A DNA stretch of 64,000 nucleotides from Micromonospora sp. WMMA1363 (GCF_030345795.1 NZ_JAUALB010000001.1:1049001-1113000); one strand, 5' to 3'. Positions 49,563-60,906 are shown, counted from the stretch's first letter. Numbers and translations: made by a program. The notes: a model not told the origin generated them from the letters alone.

Positions 49563-50912
49563 TTACTCCTCTTCGCCGCGATAGGTGTAGAAATCCTCGA
49601 CGAACCGGCGGGCCAACCTCGGTACCCGGCTGGTGACGCCGAAGTAGCCCCGGGCTCCGAGCAGCGCCAGTCGGCCCACGACCGGCCGGTACATCCGGTC
49701 GTCGCCGCTGGTGCCGCTACGGTTCAACGAGTCGGCCACCCGGGCGAATCCGTACGGCACCATCGCCGACTCGTAGTCGGCGACCGCCTCCACCAGAGCC
49801 TTCTGCCCGGCAGCCGCGAGACGCAGCTGCCGGCAGAGCAGCGCGGCATCGCGCAGGGCGGTGATCGCGCCGACGCCACGGCCGGGTGTCATGGTGTGGA
49901 TGGCGTCGCCGAGCAGGGTGACGGTACTGCTTTTCCACGGTGGCACCGGCTCGCTGGTTGCCACCCTGATCGGCAGGGCGCTGTCGGGGTCGGCGCGGGC
50001 CAGCAGCTCCCGCAGCTGCGGGTGCCAGTTGCGGGTGAGGTCCAGGGCGACCCGGACCAGCTCCTCGCCCCGGCGCGTCAGGACGTCCGACGGGAACCGC
50101 CGGGCGGTGCTCCAGACGACCAGATTCACGTTGTCCCGGGTGCTGTCGTGGGTCCGTCCCGGCCAGCCTTCGAGCAGTGCCACGTCAGCCGGGTCGAGGC
50201 CTGGCTTGAGCGCGCCGGAGCGGTCCCACGGGAACTCCATGACGTGCAGGACGCCCATCATGCCGCCGGTGCCGAAGATGAGGGAGATGCCTTGCTCGAC
50301 ACGTTCGGGCAGCAGCGCCCGGACCTCGTCGGTCAGGGGGATCCGGGTGGCGATGTTGATGGTTCCCGCGTCCCGGGTGACGGCGTGCGGCAGGTACTGC
50401 CGGCGGACCGCCGATCCGGTGCCGTCGGCGGCCACCAGCAGGTCACCGCTGGCGCTGCTGCCGTCGGCGAAGTGCGCGGTGACGGTGCCGTCGTCGCGTT
50501 GTTCGTACCTGGTGAGGGTCCGGTCGAAGTGCACCACGTCCTCCAAGCCGGTGAGCAGGACCTGGCGCAGTGTCATCCGGGCGACGGACCGTTCGGTGTT
50601 GACCGGGTCGGTGTCCGGCCGCAGCGGGAAGGAGGCGGTCTGCCGCATCCGCTGCGTGATGACGTTGAAGTAGCGCGGAGAACGGGCACAGGTGGCCAGA
50701 TAGGTGCGGAACAGCTCCGGGGGAAGGCACTCGCGCAGCGCCCGACTGCCGGTCGGCCCGATGCCGACCCGGTAGCCCAGCAGGCCTTCACCGCGGGTCC
50801 GGTACCGCTCGTAGACGGCCACGCTGATTCCTGCCCGGCGAAGCCCCTGGGCCAGGCAGAGCCCGCCGGTGCCGGCGCCGATCACCAGCACGTGTGGTCC
50901 GTTGCGGGACAT
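49563..50912 (-). CDS. FAD-dependent aromatic hydroxylase of the polyketide cluster
   Basis: A 449-residue class A flavin monooxygenase. The N-terminal VLVIGAGTGGLCLAQGLRRA is the FAD GxGxxG motif, LVAADGTGSAVRRQYLP the DG motif and LLGDAIHTMTPGRGVGAITA the GD motif. It probably adds hydroxyl groups to the polyaromatic product, the role of WhiE ORFVIII-type enzymes, although it also resembles other small-molecule monooxygenases. It is co-transcribed with a TcmI-like cyclase gene 13 bp upstream; ribosome site GAGGGGG is present. It forms the left edge of the cluster as I can define it. Confidence 0.88.
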   Translation of the reverse strand: MSRNGPHVLVIGAGTGGLCLAQGLRRAGISVAVYERYRTRGEGLLGYRVGIGPTGSRALRECLPPELFRTYLATCARSPRYFNVITQRMRQTASFPLRPDTDPVNTERSVARMTLRQVLLTGLEDVVHFDRTLTRYEQRDDGTVTAHFADGSSASGDLLVAADGTGSAVRRQYLPHAVTRDAGTINIATRIPLTDEVRALLPERVEQGISLIFGTGGMMGVLHVMEFPWDRSGALKPGLDPADVALLEGWPGRTHDSTRDNVNLVVWSTARRFPSDVLTRRGEELVRVALDLTRNWHPQLRELLARADPDSALPIRVATSEPVPPWKSSTVTLLGDAIHTMTPGRGVGAITALRDAALLCRQLRLAAAGQKALVEAVADYESAMVPYGFARVADSLNRSGTSGDDRMYRPVVGRLALLGARGYFGVTSRVPRLARRFVEDFYTYRGEEE

Positions 50913-50925
50913 GATCGCAGCCCCC

Positions 50926-51273
50926 TCAACCGGCCGGGTAGGGCGCGGCGGCGTCAGCGGCGTCCCAGCGGTAGAAACAGCCGGCGATCGCGTCGCGGGG
51001 CGAGCGCCAGGTTGGCAGGTACGGGGTGGTGTGCGCGGACAGTCGTTCGTTGACCTGTCGGTAGAGCGGGTGGTTCCGGGCGGTGGCGAGGGTGTCCGGG
51101 TCGACGTCCGCGGTCTCCATCAGGTGGACGCACAGGTCGTGCAGGCAGTACAGGGAGCGGTGCGTCACCCCGGTGAGGCTTGGCAACTCGGTGGCGTCGG
51201 ACTCGGTGAAGATCTGCGCCACCCGTCCCTCCGCGCCCGGGATGATTCTGCTGACGATCAGTAGACGGCTCAT
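50926..51273 (-). CDS. TcmI-family polyketide cyclase (copy 1)
   Basis: A 115-residue ferredoxin-like (dimeric alpha/beta barrel) cyclase of the TcmI/WhiE-ORFVII family: MSRLLIVSRIIPGAEGRVAQ, FTESDATELPSLTGVTHRSL, LCVHLMETADV and SPRDAIAGCFYRW are signatures. It closes late rings of aromatic polyketides. It is about half identical by eye to the protein from 52593, on the other side of the SARP gene. ATG 51273 has GGAAGGAG just upstream. Confidence 0.9.
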   Translation of the reverse strand: MSRLLIVSRIIPGAEGRVAQIFTESDATELPSLTGVTHRSLYCLHDLCVHLMETADVDPDTLATARNHPLYRQVNERLSAHTTPYLPTWRSPRDAIAGCFYRWDAADAAAPYPAG

Positions 51274-51391
51274 GCGACTCCTTCCGCCGGTGGCGCCCGG
51301 GCCGCTGGGGCCGGGCCCTGTGGGTGCGCTCCACGCTGGCTGTGCGGCTGTCACCTGCCCGTCACGCACGTCCTGGTGGTGGTGACGCACG

Positions 51392-52192
51392 TCAGTGGGT
51401 GTGGCCGGCGGCCCGTTCGGCTGGGGGGCGGCGTGTCACGGTGTCCCGGCTGGCCTGCCGGATCGGTCCGAGCGTCTCGTGGAGCAGGGCGGTCATCGCG
51501 GTGGACGGTTCCAGCCGAAGTTCCCGTCGCAGCAGGTCCCGGTAGACGTAGAACGCGTGCATCGCCTCGAACGCGTTGCCCTCGGCGAGGTGGATGCGCA
51601 CGACCAGACGGTGGGGGGTCTCACGCAGCGGCTCGGCGGCCATCGCCTCCAGCGCCGCTTCGAGCGCCTCGCCGTGCCGGCCGGTCGCCAGGTAGCGGTT
51701 GGCCAGCCCTTCGAGCATGTGCAGGCGCAGCTGCCGTAGCCGCTCCCGCTCGGCCAGCACCCAGTCGTCGTACCAACCGGGGAGCAGGTCGTGGCGTCCG
51801 GCGGCGAGGGCGGCGGTGCTGCACGGGTCGCCGTCGCGAACCCGGGCGGCGGTCCCGACAAGCGCGTCGACGTCGATCCGGACCGCCGAGCCGAGTCGTA
51901 CCGTGTCGCTGTTGGTGCTCAGCGGGCAGCAGGGGTCCTGCCGCAGCCGCCAGAGGGCCGTGCGCAGCGAGGACAGTGCGCGCTCTTCGGGCGTGTCCGG
52001 CCACAGCAGCCCGGCGAGGTGGCTGCGGGTGGCTCCGGGGCGTAGGGCGACCAGCGCCAGGACGCGTTGCAGGCCGCGTGGCACCACCACCGGGGTGTCG
52101 CCGTGTAGCAGCCGGAACCCGCCCAGCAGGTGCAGCCGGATCGGGCTGCCGGTGCGGTCCCCGGTGGTCGGCCTGGACGGCTCAACGGCCAC
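51392..52192 (-). CDS. SARP-family pathway-specific activator
   Basis: A 266-residue regulator of the SARP (AfsR/DnrI/ActII-ORF4) family. An OmpR-like winged helix (IRLHLLGGFRLLHGDTPVVV, LQRVLALVALRPGATRSHLA, LLWPDTPEERALSSLRTALW) is followed by the bacterial transcriptional activation domain (HDLLPGWYDDWVLAERERLR through the TPR-like ETPHRLVVRIHLAEGNAFEA). The frame is open to GTG 52339, but a promoter at 52320-52349 would start transcription inside that extension, and GTG 52192 has AGGGGG at the right distance, so 52192 is preferred. It should activate the cluster through heptamer repeats at 52445-52473. Confidence 0.88.
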   Translation of the reverse strand: MAVEPSRPTTGDRTGSPIRLHLLGGFRLLHGDTPVVVPRGLQRVLALVALRPGATRSHLAGLLWPDTPEERALSSLRTALWRLRQDPCCPLSTNSDTVRLGSAVRIDVDALVGTAARVRDGDPCSTAALAAGRHDLLPGWYDDWVLAERERLRQLRLHMLEGLANRYLATGRHGEALEAALEAMAAEPLRETPHRLVVRIHLAEGNAFEAMHAFYVYRDLLRRELRLEPSTAMTALLHETLGPIRQASRDTVTRRPPAERAAGHTH

Positions 52193-52319
52193 GGCTGCAC
52201 CCCCTGCGGAAACGCTCGTTGGAGAGCCATCGACTGGTGTCCCGGCGCGCCCGCCCGTGAACCCGCTGGCGGGTCTGCGCGCTACGTCGCGCGCACGGTC
52301 GCCGAGCTGACCGTGGTGA

Positions 52320-52349
52320 AGATTAACAATCGTGTTCACTCTGAGTCAA
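52320..52349 (-). promoter_or_regulatory. Promoter of the SARP gene
   Basis: Leftward TTGACT (52344-52349), 18-bp spacer, TAATCT (52320-52325): a good housekeeping-sigma promoter. It predicts a 5' leader of about 120 bases to GTG 52192. Confidence 0.6.
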
Positions 52350-52444
52350 TGTCTGGATCGGGATGTCGACAGCCACGAAACCCGTTCTGAACTGCCAATA
52401 TTCTGGTTCGTCGCGGATCGGCTCCACAGCGGATGCACAGCAAG

Positions 52445-52473
52445 CGTCAACGCAACGTCACCGAACCGTCGGG
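52445..52473 (+). promoter_or_regulatory. SARP binding site: three heptamers at 11-bp period
   Basis: CGTCAAC at 52445, CGTCACC at 52456 and CGTCGGG at 52467 are direct heptamer repeats with exactly 4-bp spacers, which is the known SARP operator geometry. The site lies in the divergent region between the SARP gene and the rightward cyclase/acc/PKS operon, 120 bp before ATG 52593. A matching -10 eight bases downstream is not obvious. Confidence 0.7.
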
Positions 52474-52592
52474 TTTGGTTCTGGCTGGTGACGCGGCGGT
52501 GACGCCGGTGCGGACATGGTGTTCACCAGTCGTCCGGCGCGGGTGGTGTCCGGCGTAACCGGTACCCGACGCCGTGGGGGGAGGCCCGATTC

Positions 52593-52925
52593 ATGGATCG
52601 TTCGTTGATCGTCGCGAAGGTCGATCCGAGCGCCGAGGTGCGCGTCGCGGAGATCTTCGCCGACTCTGACGCGACCGAGCTGCCCCATCTCGCCGGGGTC
52701 CGGCACCGGTCGCTCTACCGGCTGCACGACCTGTACGTACACCTGTTGGAGACCGAGCTGCCGGGGGAGAGCGCGGTGGCGGCGGCTCGTGGGCACCCGG
52801 AGTTCGCCCGGGTCAGCGCGCGGCTGCGTCCGTACGTGTCGCCGTATCTGCCGACCTGGCGGGAGCCCCGCGACGCGATGGCGCGCTGCTTCTACCGGTT
52901 CGACGCCCCCGGGGCGGGGTCATGA
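52593..52925 (+). CDS. TcmI-family polyketide cyclase (copy 2)
   Basis: A 110-residue paralogue of the cyclase at 50926-51273: RSLIVAKVDPSAEVRVAEIF, DSDATELPHLAGVRHRSLYR, LYVHLLETELPG and EPRDAMARCFYRFDAP. It probably cyclises a different ring or acts as a hetero-partner. It is the first gene of the rightward PKS operon. Its stop overlaps the accDA start (ATGA), so the carboxylase is translationally coupled to a tailoring cyclase, a strong link of the carboxylase to the cluster. Confidence 0.9.
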   Translation: MDRSLIVAKVDPSAEVRVAEIFADSDATELPHLAGVRHRSLYRLHDLYVHLLETELPGESAVAAARGHPEFARVSARLRPYVSPYLPTWREPRDAMARCFYRFDAPGAGS

Positions 52926-54619
52926 CCGCCACGGCTCCCCGGGACGAGCAGCTCTGGACCCGCTGCGCCGGCTGCGCCACCCTGCTGTACCGCAAGCGGC
53001 TGCGCCGCAACCTTGACGTCTGCCCGGAGTGCGGCACGCACGCCCGGCTCGACGCGCCCGCGCGGCTGGCCCAGCTGGTCGACCCCGGGTCGTTCGCCGC
53101 CCTGCCGGACCGAGCCGCCGAAGTGGACCCGATCGGCTTCGTCGATGTGCTGCCGTACCCGCACCGCCTCGCCGCGGCGCGGGGCGACACCGGCCTGGCC
53201 GAGGCCGTCATCTGTGGCACCGCCAGGATCGCCGGGCATACCTGCGCCCTGGCGGTGATGGACTTCCGGTTCCTCGGTGGCAGCCTGGGCTGCGCGGTCG
53301 GGGAACTGATTACCCGCACCGCCGAGCGGGCGCTCGCCGAACGGGTTCCCCTGGTCCTGGTCACCGCCTCCGGCGGCGCACGGATGCAGGAGGGCGTCCT
53401 GTCGCTGATGCAGATGGCCACGGTCAGCCAGGCGATCGCCGCCCTGCGCGGAGCCGGCGTGCCGAGCGTCAGCATCCTGACCGACCCGACCTACGGTGGC
53501 GTGGCCGCGTCTTTCGCCACCAACACCGACGTGGTGCTCGCCGAGAGCGGCGCCCGGATGGGCTTCGCCGGACCCCGGGTGATCCGCCAGGTCACCGGAC
53601 GGGACCTGCCCGACGGCTTCCAAACCGCCGAGTTCCTGCTGCGGCACGGCCAGGTGGACATGGTGGTGCCGCGGCACGCGTTGCGGGGCCGGCTCGCGGC
53701 GCTGCTCGCCGTAGCCGGGCGGCGTTCCGGAGGGCCCCGGCCGGCGCAGCCGTCGGCGGATGTCGGGGCGGCCGGTGGCACCGGTCTGCCCCGAGGCGGT
53801 GCACGGGACGCCTGGGACACGGTCCGGCTGGCCCGGCACCCGGGTCGGCCAACCTCCCTTGACTACCTGGAGTCGGCGTTCGACGGCTTCGTCGAACTGC
53901 ACGGCGACCGGCTCGGCGGGGACTGCGCGGCGGTCGTCGGTGGTCTCGCCGAGCTGGGCGGCCGGCCGGTCATGGTGATCGGGCATCAGAAGGGGCACAC
54001 CACGGCCGAGCTGATGGCCCGCAACTTCGGGATGGCCAGCCCGGCCGGGCACCGCAAGGCGCTGCGTCTGATGAGGCTCGCGGCGCGGTGGGGCCTGCCC
54101 GTGGTCACGCTCGTCGACACGCCGGGCGCCGACCCGGCGGTGGACGCGGAGGAGCACGGCCAGGCGGCGGCGATCGCGGAGAACATTCTCGCCCTGGCCA
54201 CGCTCCCCACACCCGTGGTCGCGGTCATCACCGGCGAGGGTGGCAGCGGCGGTGCCCTCGCCCTCGCGGTCGCCGACCGGGTGCTGATGCTGGAACACGC
54301 CGTCTACTCGGTGATCAGTCCTGAGGGGTGCGCGGCGATCCTCTGGCCGGACCGCTCCGCGGCCCCGCAGGCGGCTCGCGCGTTGCGGCTGACCAGCGTG
54401 GACCTGCACCGCCTCGGGGTCGTCGACGCGTTGGTGCCCGAGCCGACCCCGGCCGCGCACCACGATCCGGCGGAGGCTGTGCGGGCGCTGCGGGAGGCGG
54501 TGCTGGCGCACCTGATACCGCTGCTTGACCTGCCCACCGGGACCCTGGTCCGGCAACGCCGGAACCGCTTCCGTCGCTACGGGGCCGCCCGTCTCGGCGT
54601 TCGGGCGGGCGCCCGGTGA
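52922..54619 (+). CDS. accDA: Acetyl-CoA carboxylase carboxyltransferase, AccD-AccA fusion
   Basis: A 565-residue fusion of beta and alpha carboxyltransferase subunits. The N-terminal AccD part has the zinc ribbon Cys15, Cys18, Cys34, Cys37 and the crotonase-type LVLVTASGGARMQEGVLSLM. The AccA part starts near residue 300 (LARHPGRPTSLDYLESAFDG) with GHQKGHTTAELMARNFGMAS, VTLVDTPGADPAVDAEEHGQ and AVITGEGGSGGALALAVADR. It transfers CO2 from carboxybiotin to acetyl-CoA. Actinobacteria mostly use other AccD-type subunits for primary lipid metabolism, so this plastid/E. coli-like set in a PKS cluster looks dedicated to malonyl-CoA supply. GTG accB start overlaps its stop. Confidence 0.92.
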   Translation: MTATAPRDEQLWTRCAGCATLLYRKRLRRNLDVCPECGTHARLDAPARLAQLVDPGSFAALPDRAAEVDPIGFVDVLPYPHRLAAARGDTGLAEAVICGTARIAGHTCALAVMDFRFLGGSLGCAVGELITRTAERALAERVPLVLVTASGGARMQEGVLSLMQMATVSQAIAALRGAGVPSVSILTDPTYGGVAASFATNTDVVLAESGARMGFAGPRVIRQVTGRDLPDGFQTAEFLLRHGQVDMVVPRHALRGRLAALLAVAGRRSGGPRPAQPSADVGAAGGTGLPRGGARDAWDTVRLARHPGRPTSLDYLESAFDGFVELHGDRLGGDCAAVVGGLAELGGRPVMVIGHQKGHTTAELMARNFGMASPAGHRKALRLMRLAARWGLPVVTLVDTPGADPAVDAEEHGQAAAIAENILALATLPTPVVAVITGEGGSGGALALAVADRVLMLEHAVYSVISPEGCAAILWPDRSAAPQAARALRLTSVDLHRLGVVDALVPEPTPAAHHDPAEAVRALREAVLAHLIPLLDLPTGTLVRQRRNRFRRYGAARLGVRAGAR

Positions 54620-55341
54620 CCGCCGGGGCGGTGCCGGCCAGGGCGCCGGCGACGAATGGCGACCCGGGCGGTGCGTCCGCCGCCAGCCGGCCGGCCGACA
54701 CCGGGGGGTCGGCCGACACCGGGACGATGGCGTCCGGCACCGCCGGTGCGGTCCGGCCTGGCGGTCCGCAAGAGTGCGGGACGCCGACGGCCGGCCACCC
54801 GGGGGTAGGAGACGAGTCGGACGCGGTCCAGGTTGGCGTTCGGGAAGCGGTCGACGACGCCGTGGTTCATCCGGCACCCGACGTGGTGGCCGGGTTGTGC
54901 CGGCAGGCGCGTGCTCTCGTCGCCGACCTGGACGGGCCGGTGCGGCGAGTCCTGCTGCGCAGCGGCGACGCGGTGCTGGAGGTGCAGTGGCATCCGCCGG
55001 TGGAGAGCGCCTGGTCGACCATGCCGCCGGCCGGGCCGCCACCACCGGTCCGGCCACCGGCCGAGGCTGCGGCGACCACCGCGCCGGTCGTTGCGCCGCC
55101 CCGGCACTCGGTGCGGTCGCCGATCGTCGGCACCTTCTACCGGGCGCCGGAGCCTGGCGCGGCGCCGTTCGTCGAGGTCGGGGACCGGGTCCACCCGGGC
55201 CAGGTCGTCGGCATCGTCGAGGCGATGAAGCTGATGAACGAGGTGACCGTGGACCGGCCCGGGCGGGTGACCGAGATCCTCGCCGACGACGGTCGACCGG
55301 TCGAGTACGACCAGCCGTTGCTCGCGCTGGACCCGGCCTGA
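54616..55341 (+). CDS. accB: Biotin carboxyl carrier protein AccB
   Basis: A 241-residue carrier. The C-terminal biotinyl domain (SVRSPIVGTFYRAPEPGAAP, then GIVEAMKLMNEVTVDRPGRV) has the biotin-accepting Lys at about residue 205 in EAMKLM. The first roughly 85 residues are a Gly/Ala/Pro/Thr-rich extension, longer than in most AccB proteins; residues about 90-125 (VAGLCRQARALVADLDGPVR) resemble the usual helical N-terminal region. The GTG start is coupled to accDA by 4 nt and accC follows after 12 bp. Confidence 0.92.
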   Translation: MTAGAVPARAPATNGDPGGASAASRPADTGGSADTGTMASGTAGAVRPGGPQECGTPTAGHPGVGDESDAVQVGVREAVDDAVVHPAPDVVAGLCRQARALVADLDGPVRRVLLRSGDAVLEVQWHPPVESAWSTMPPAGPPPPVRPPAEAAATTAPVVAPPRHSVRSPIVGTFYRAPEPGAAPFVEVGDRVHPGQVVGIVEAMKLMNEVTVDRPGRVTEILADDGRPVEYDQPLLALDPA

Positions 55342-55353
55342 AACGGAGGGGCG

Positions 55354-57836
<2,483 letters not shown>

Positions 57837-57840
<4 letters not shown>

Positions 57841-59108
57841 CCGGGCGCCGTTCGGTGGTGACCGGCGTCGGGGTGGTCGCCCCGGGTGGCGCCAGCCGGG
57901 ACCGGTTCTGGAAGGCGATCACCGAGGGGCGCACCGCGACCAGGCGGATCACCTTCTTCGACCCATCGCCGTTCCGTTCCCAGATCGCTGCCGAGTGCGA
58001 CTTCGACCCGGTGGCCGCCGGCCTCACCGAGGCGCAGTGCCGCCGCGCCGACCGGTACGTGCAGTTCGCGCTCGCCTGTGCCGCCGAGGCCGTCGGCGAC
58101 GCCGGCCTCGACCTCACCGACGCCGAGCGGGACCGCGCCGGCGTGGTGCTCGGCACCGCCGTGGGCGGGACGATGGCCCTGGAACGGGAGTACGTCACGG
58201 TCAGCGACGCCGGCCGCCACTGGCTGGTCGACCCTGCCCGCAGCAGCCGGTACCTCTACCAGGCGCTGGTGCCCAGCAGCCTCGCCGCCGACGTGGCCTG
58301 CCGGTACGGGCTGCACGGGCCGGCGCAGGTGGTGCCCACCGGTTGCACCTCCGGGATCGACGCCATCGGGTACGCCCACCAGCTCATCGTCGACGGTGAG
58401 GCCGACGTGGTGCTCGCCGGTGCCGCCGACTCGCCCATCTCCCCGGTCACCGTCGCCTCCTTCGACGCGATCAAGGCGACCACGCCGGACAACGACGACC
58501 CGGCGCACGCCTCCCGGCCGTTCGACGCCGACCGGCACGGGTTCGTCCTCGCCGAGGGCGCCGCCGTGCTGGTGTTGGAGGAGGCCGGGCACGCCCGGCG
58601 GCGCGGCGCGCACGTCTACTGCGAGGTCGCCGGGTACACCAGCCGCAGCAACGGCTACCACATGACCGGCCTGCGCCCCGACGGGCTGGAGATGGGGCTC
58701 GCCATCACCGCCGCCCTCAAGCAGAGCCGAATCCGCCCCGAGCAGGTTTCCTACATCAGCGCGCACGGCTCCGGCACGCGGCAGAACGACCGGCACGAGA
58801 CGGCCGCCTTCAAGCGTGCGCTCGGCGAGGCCGCCTACCGGGTGCCGGTCAGCTCGATCAAGTCGATGGTCGGGCACTCGCTCGGCGCGATCGGGTCGAT
58901 CGAGATGGCCGCCTGCGCGCTCGCCGTCGAGTTCGGTGTGGTGCCGCCGACCGCCAACTGGACCAGCCGCGACCCGGAATGCGACCTGGACTACGTGCCC
59001 AACGAGGCGCGCGAACTGCCGGTCGACGTGGCGCTGTCGGTGGGCAGCGGGTTCGGCGGTTTCCAGTCCGCCATGGTGTTCCGCCGGCTGTCGGCGGCGA
59101 CCCCGTGA
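57837..59108 (+). CDS. Type II PKS ketosynthase KS-alpha
   Basis: A 423-residue ketosynthase. The catalytic triad is intact: Cys170 in [20 protein letters not shown], His310 in [17 protein letters not shown] and His347 in [16 protein letters not shown]. The QLI run after the active site and the gene order (cupin, KS-alpha, CLF) point to the spore-pigment/pentangular branch rather than the actinorhodin branch. It extends the chain with malonyl units on the ACP. Start GTG overlaps the cupin stop by 4 nt; 64 bp separate it from the CLF gene, where GTGACC is also read as an overlapping start candidate. Confidence 0.95.
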
Positions 59109-59172
59109 CCGGCCCGGTCCGGCGCGACCGTCGCGCCGTCGCCGGTCCGGCCGACTGCCTGCCGGTGCCGCG

Positions 59173-60408
59173 GTGACCGGGCGGGCGGTGGTCACCGGGA
59201 TCGGAGTGGTCGCGCCGAGCGGCGTCGGTACGGACGCACACTGGCGGACAGTCCTCGCCGGTACCCGTCGCATCGGCCCGATCACCCTGTTCGACCCGAC
59301 CGGCTATCCGACCCGCCTCGGCGGTGAGGTAACCGGGTTCGACGCCGCGGCGCACGCCGACAACCGCCGGTTGGTGCAGACCGACCGATGGACCCACCTC
59401 GGGTTCGCCGCCACCCGGCTCGCCCTGGCCGACGCGGGACTGCCCGAGCGTGCTACCGACCCGTACGGCTACGCGGTTACCCTGGCCAGTTCCTCCGGTG
59501 GGAACCTGTTCGGACAGCGGGAGCTGCAACGACTGTGGGGCGGGCCCACCCGCACCGTCGGGGCGTACCAGTCGATCGCGTGGTTCTACGCGGCCAGCGT
59601 CGGCCAGCTCTCCATCCACCATCAGTTCAAGGGACCGTGCGGGGTGCTCGCCGCCGAGACCGCGGGTGGGCTGGACAGTCTGGCGCACGCCGCGCGGGCG
59701 ATCCGTCGAGGCACCCCGGTGGTGATCGCCGGGGCGACCGAATGCCCGCTGAGTCCGTACGCCCTCGTCTGTCAGCTGGCTTCCGGAATGCTCAGCGACG
59801 TCGCGGACCCGGAGCTGGCCTACCGCCCGTTCGACGTCGCCGCCAGTGGCTATCTGCCGGCTGAGGGCGGCGCGGTCTTCGTGGTGGAGGAACTGGGGCA
59901 CGCGCTGGCCCGCGGGGCCCGCGTCTACGGCGAGGTGATCGGGTGGGGCGCCACCCACGACGCCGTCCACACCGGACCGGACAGTACCGGCGACGCGGTG
60001 CAGTACGCCCGTGCGATGCGGCTGGCCCTGGACCGGGCGGGCGTCGGCGCCGACGCCGTGGACGTGGTGCTGCCCGACGCGCTCGGCGTCGCGGGGTACG
60101 ACCGCAGCGAAGCCGTCGCCCTGCGCTCCGCCTTCGGTGAACGGCCACCTCCGGTGACCACGCAGAAGCCGCTGACCGGCCGGGCCCACCAGGGTGGGGC
60201 GGCGTTGGACGTGGCGACCGCGCTGCTCGCCTTCGCGCACGACACGCTGCCGGCGTCCGCCGGCCCGCGGGACGTGGCGCCCGATTGTGAGCTGGACTTC
60301 CTGCGGGAGCAACGGCGGCCGGCCAACCGTGTCGCGTTGGTCTGCGCACGTGGCTTCGACGGTTTCAACAGCGCGCTGGTCCTGCGCGGGGCCGCGCCGG
60401 CGGCATGA
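59173..60408 (+). CDS. Chain-length factor (KS-beta)
   Basis: A 411-residue KS-like partner that sets chain length in the KS-alpha/KS-beta dimer. RAVVTGIGVVAPSGVGTDAH, CGVLAAETAGGLDSLAHAAR and LCARGFDGFNSALVLRG align with the fold. The active-site Cys is absent. At its place stands Thr163 (AETAGG) where most chain-length factors have Gln (AEQAGG), a residue linked to decarboxylative priming. GTG 59173 is chosen because it gives the normal family N-terminus. The 64-bp gap to KS-alpha is unusually long for such pairs. Confidence 0.92.
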   Translation: MTGRAVVTGIGVVAPSGVGTDAHWRTVLAGTRRIGPITLFDPTGYPTRLGGEVTGFDAAAHADNRRLVQTDRWTHLGFAATRLALADAGLPERATDPYGYAVTLASSSGGNLFGQRELQRLWGGPTRTVGAYQSIAWFYAASVGQLSIHHQFKGPCGVLAAETAGGLDSLAHAARAIRRGTPVVIAGATECPLSPYALVCQLASGMLSDVADPELAYRPFDVAASGYLPAEGGAVFVVEELGHALARGARVYGEVIGWGATHDAVHTGPDSTGDAVQYARAMRLALDRAGVGADAVDVVLPDALGVAGYDRSEAVALRSAFGERPPPVTTQKPLTGRAHQGGAALDVATALLAFAHDTLPASAGPRDVAPDCELDFLREQRRPANRVALVCARGFDGFNSALVLRGAAPAA

Positions 60409-60524
60409 GCGGGCGACACAACGACGGCGGATCTGCGGGTGGCGCCGGGCGGAGGGAGGCGGCGTGAGTGAGCGACACGGCGACGGCGCAGGGCCCCGGG
60501 GCGGCGCGGGCGGAGGGAGGACCA

Positions 60525-60890
60525 GTGAGCGAGCGAGTTGCCGAGCGCGGCGCGGGGGAGCCGTGCGCTAGTGCGGGCGGGTGGCGGGCGCGGGTGGTCT
60601 TCCTGGTCCGGGTGCCACACGACCGGACGGCGGCCTTCCTGGCCGCGTACGAGGCGGTGCGGCACCTGGTCGCCGACGGGGTGCCGGGGCACCTGGTCGA
60701 CCAGGTCTGCCGTTCGGCGACCGACCCGGAGCAGTGGCTGATCACCAGCGAGTGGGCGAGCCTCGCCGACTTCGAGGCGTGGGAGCGCAGCCCGGAGCAC
60801 CGGGACCTGGTCCGGCCGATGCGCGACTGTTTCACCGACGCCCGCTCGCTCCGTTTCCACATCCACACCCAAACCCCTACCCCGGCCTGA
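60525..60890 (+). CDS. ABM-domain (antibiotic biosynthesis monooxygenase-like) protein
   Basis: A 121-residue protein with a dimeric alpha/beta-barrel domain: RVVFLVRVPHDRTAAFLAAY, DQVCRSATDPEQWLITSEWA and SLADFEAWERSPEHRDLVRP match the ABM family, whose members oxidise anthrone-like polyketides without cofactor or act as cyclases. Start GTG 60525 has GGAGGGAGG five bases upstream; an alternative GTG at 60468 sits behind a second copy of the same GGAGGGAGG-type leader, so the start is ambiguous. It follows the CLF in the same direction and is probably the last gene of that operon. Confidence 0.75.
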   Translation: MSERVAERGAGEPCASAGGWRARVVFLVRVPHDRTAAFLAAYEAVRHLVADGVPGHLVDQVCRSATDPEQWLITSEWASLADFEAWERSPEHRDLVRPMRDCFTDARSLRFHIHTQTPTPA

Positions 60891-60906
60891 CCCATCCCCA
60901 TCCTCG

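Noticed and set aside
52193..52339. Longer SARP protein starting at GTG 52339
   Set aside because: A good leftward promoter (TTGACT-N18-TAATCT) would start transcripts inside this extension, and the extra residues show no similarity to SARP proteins.
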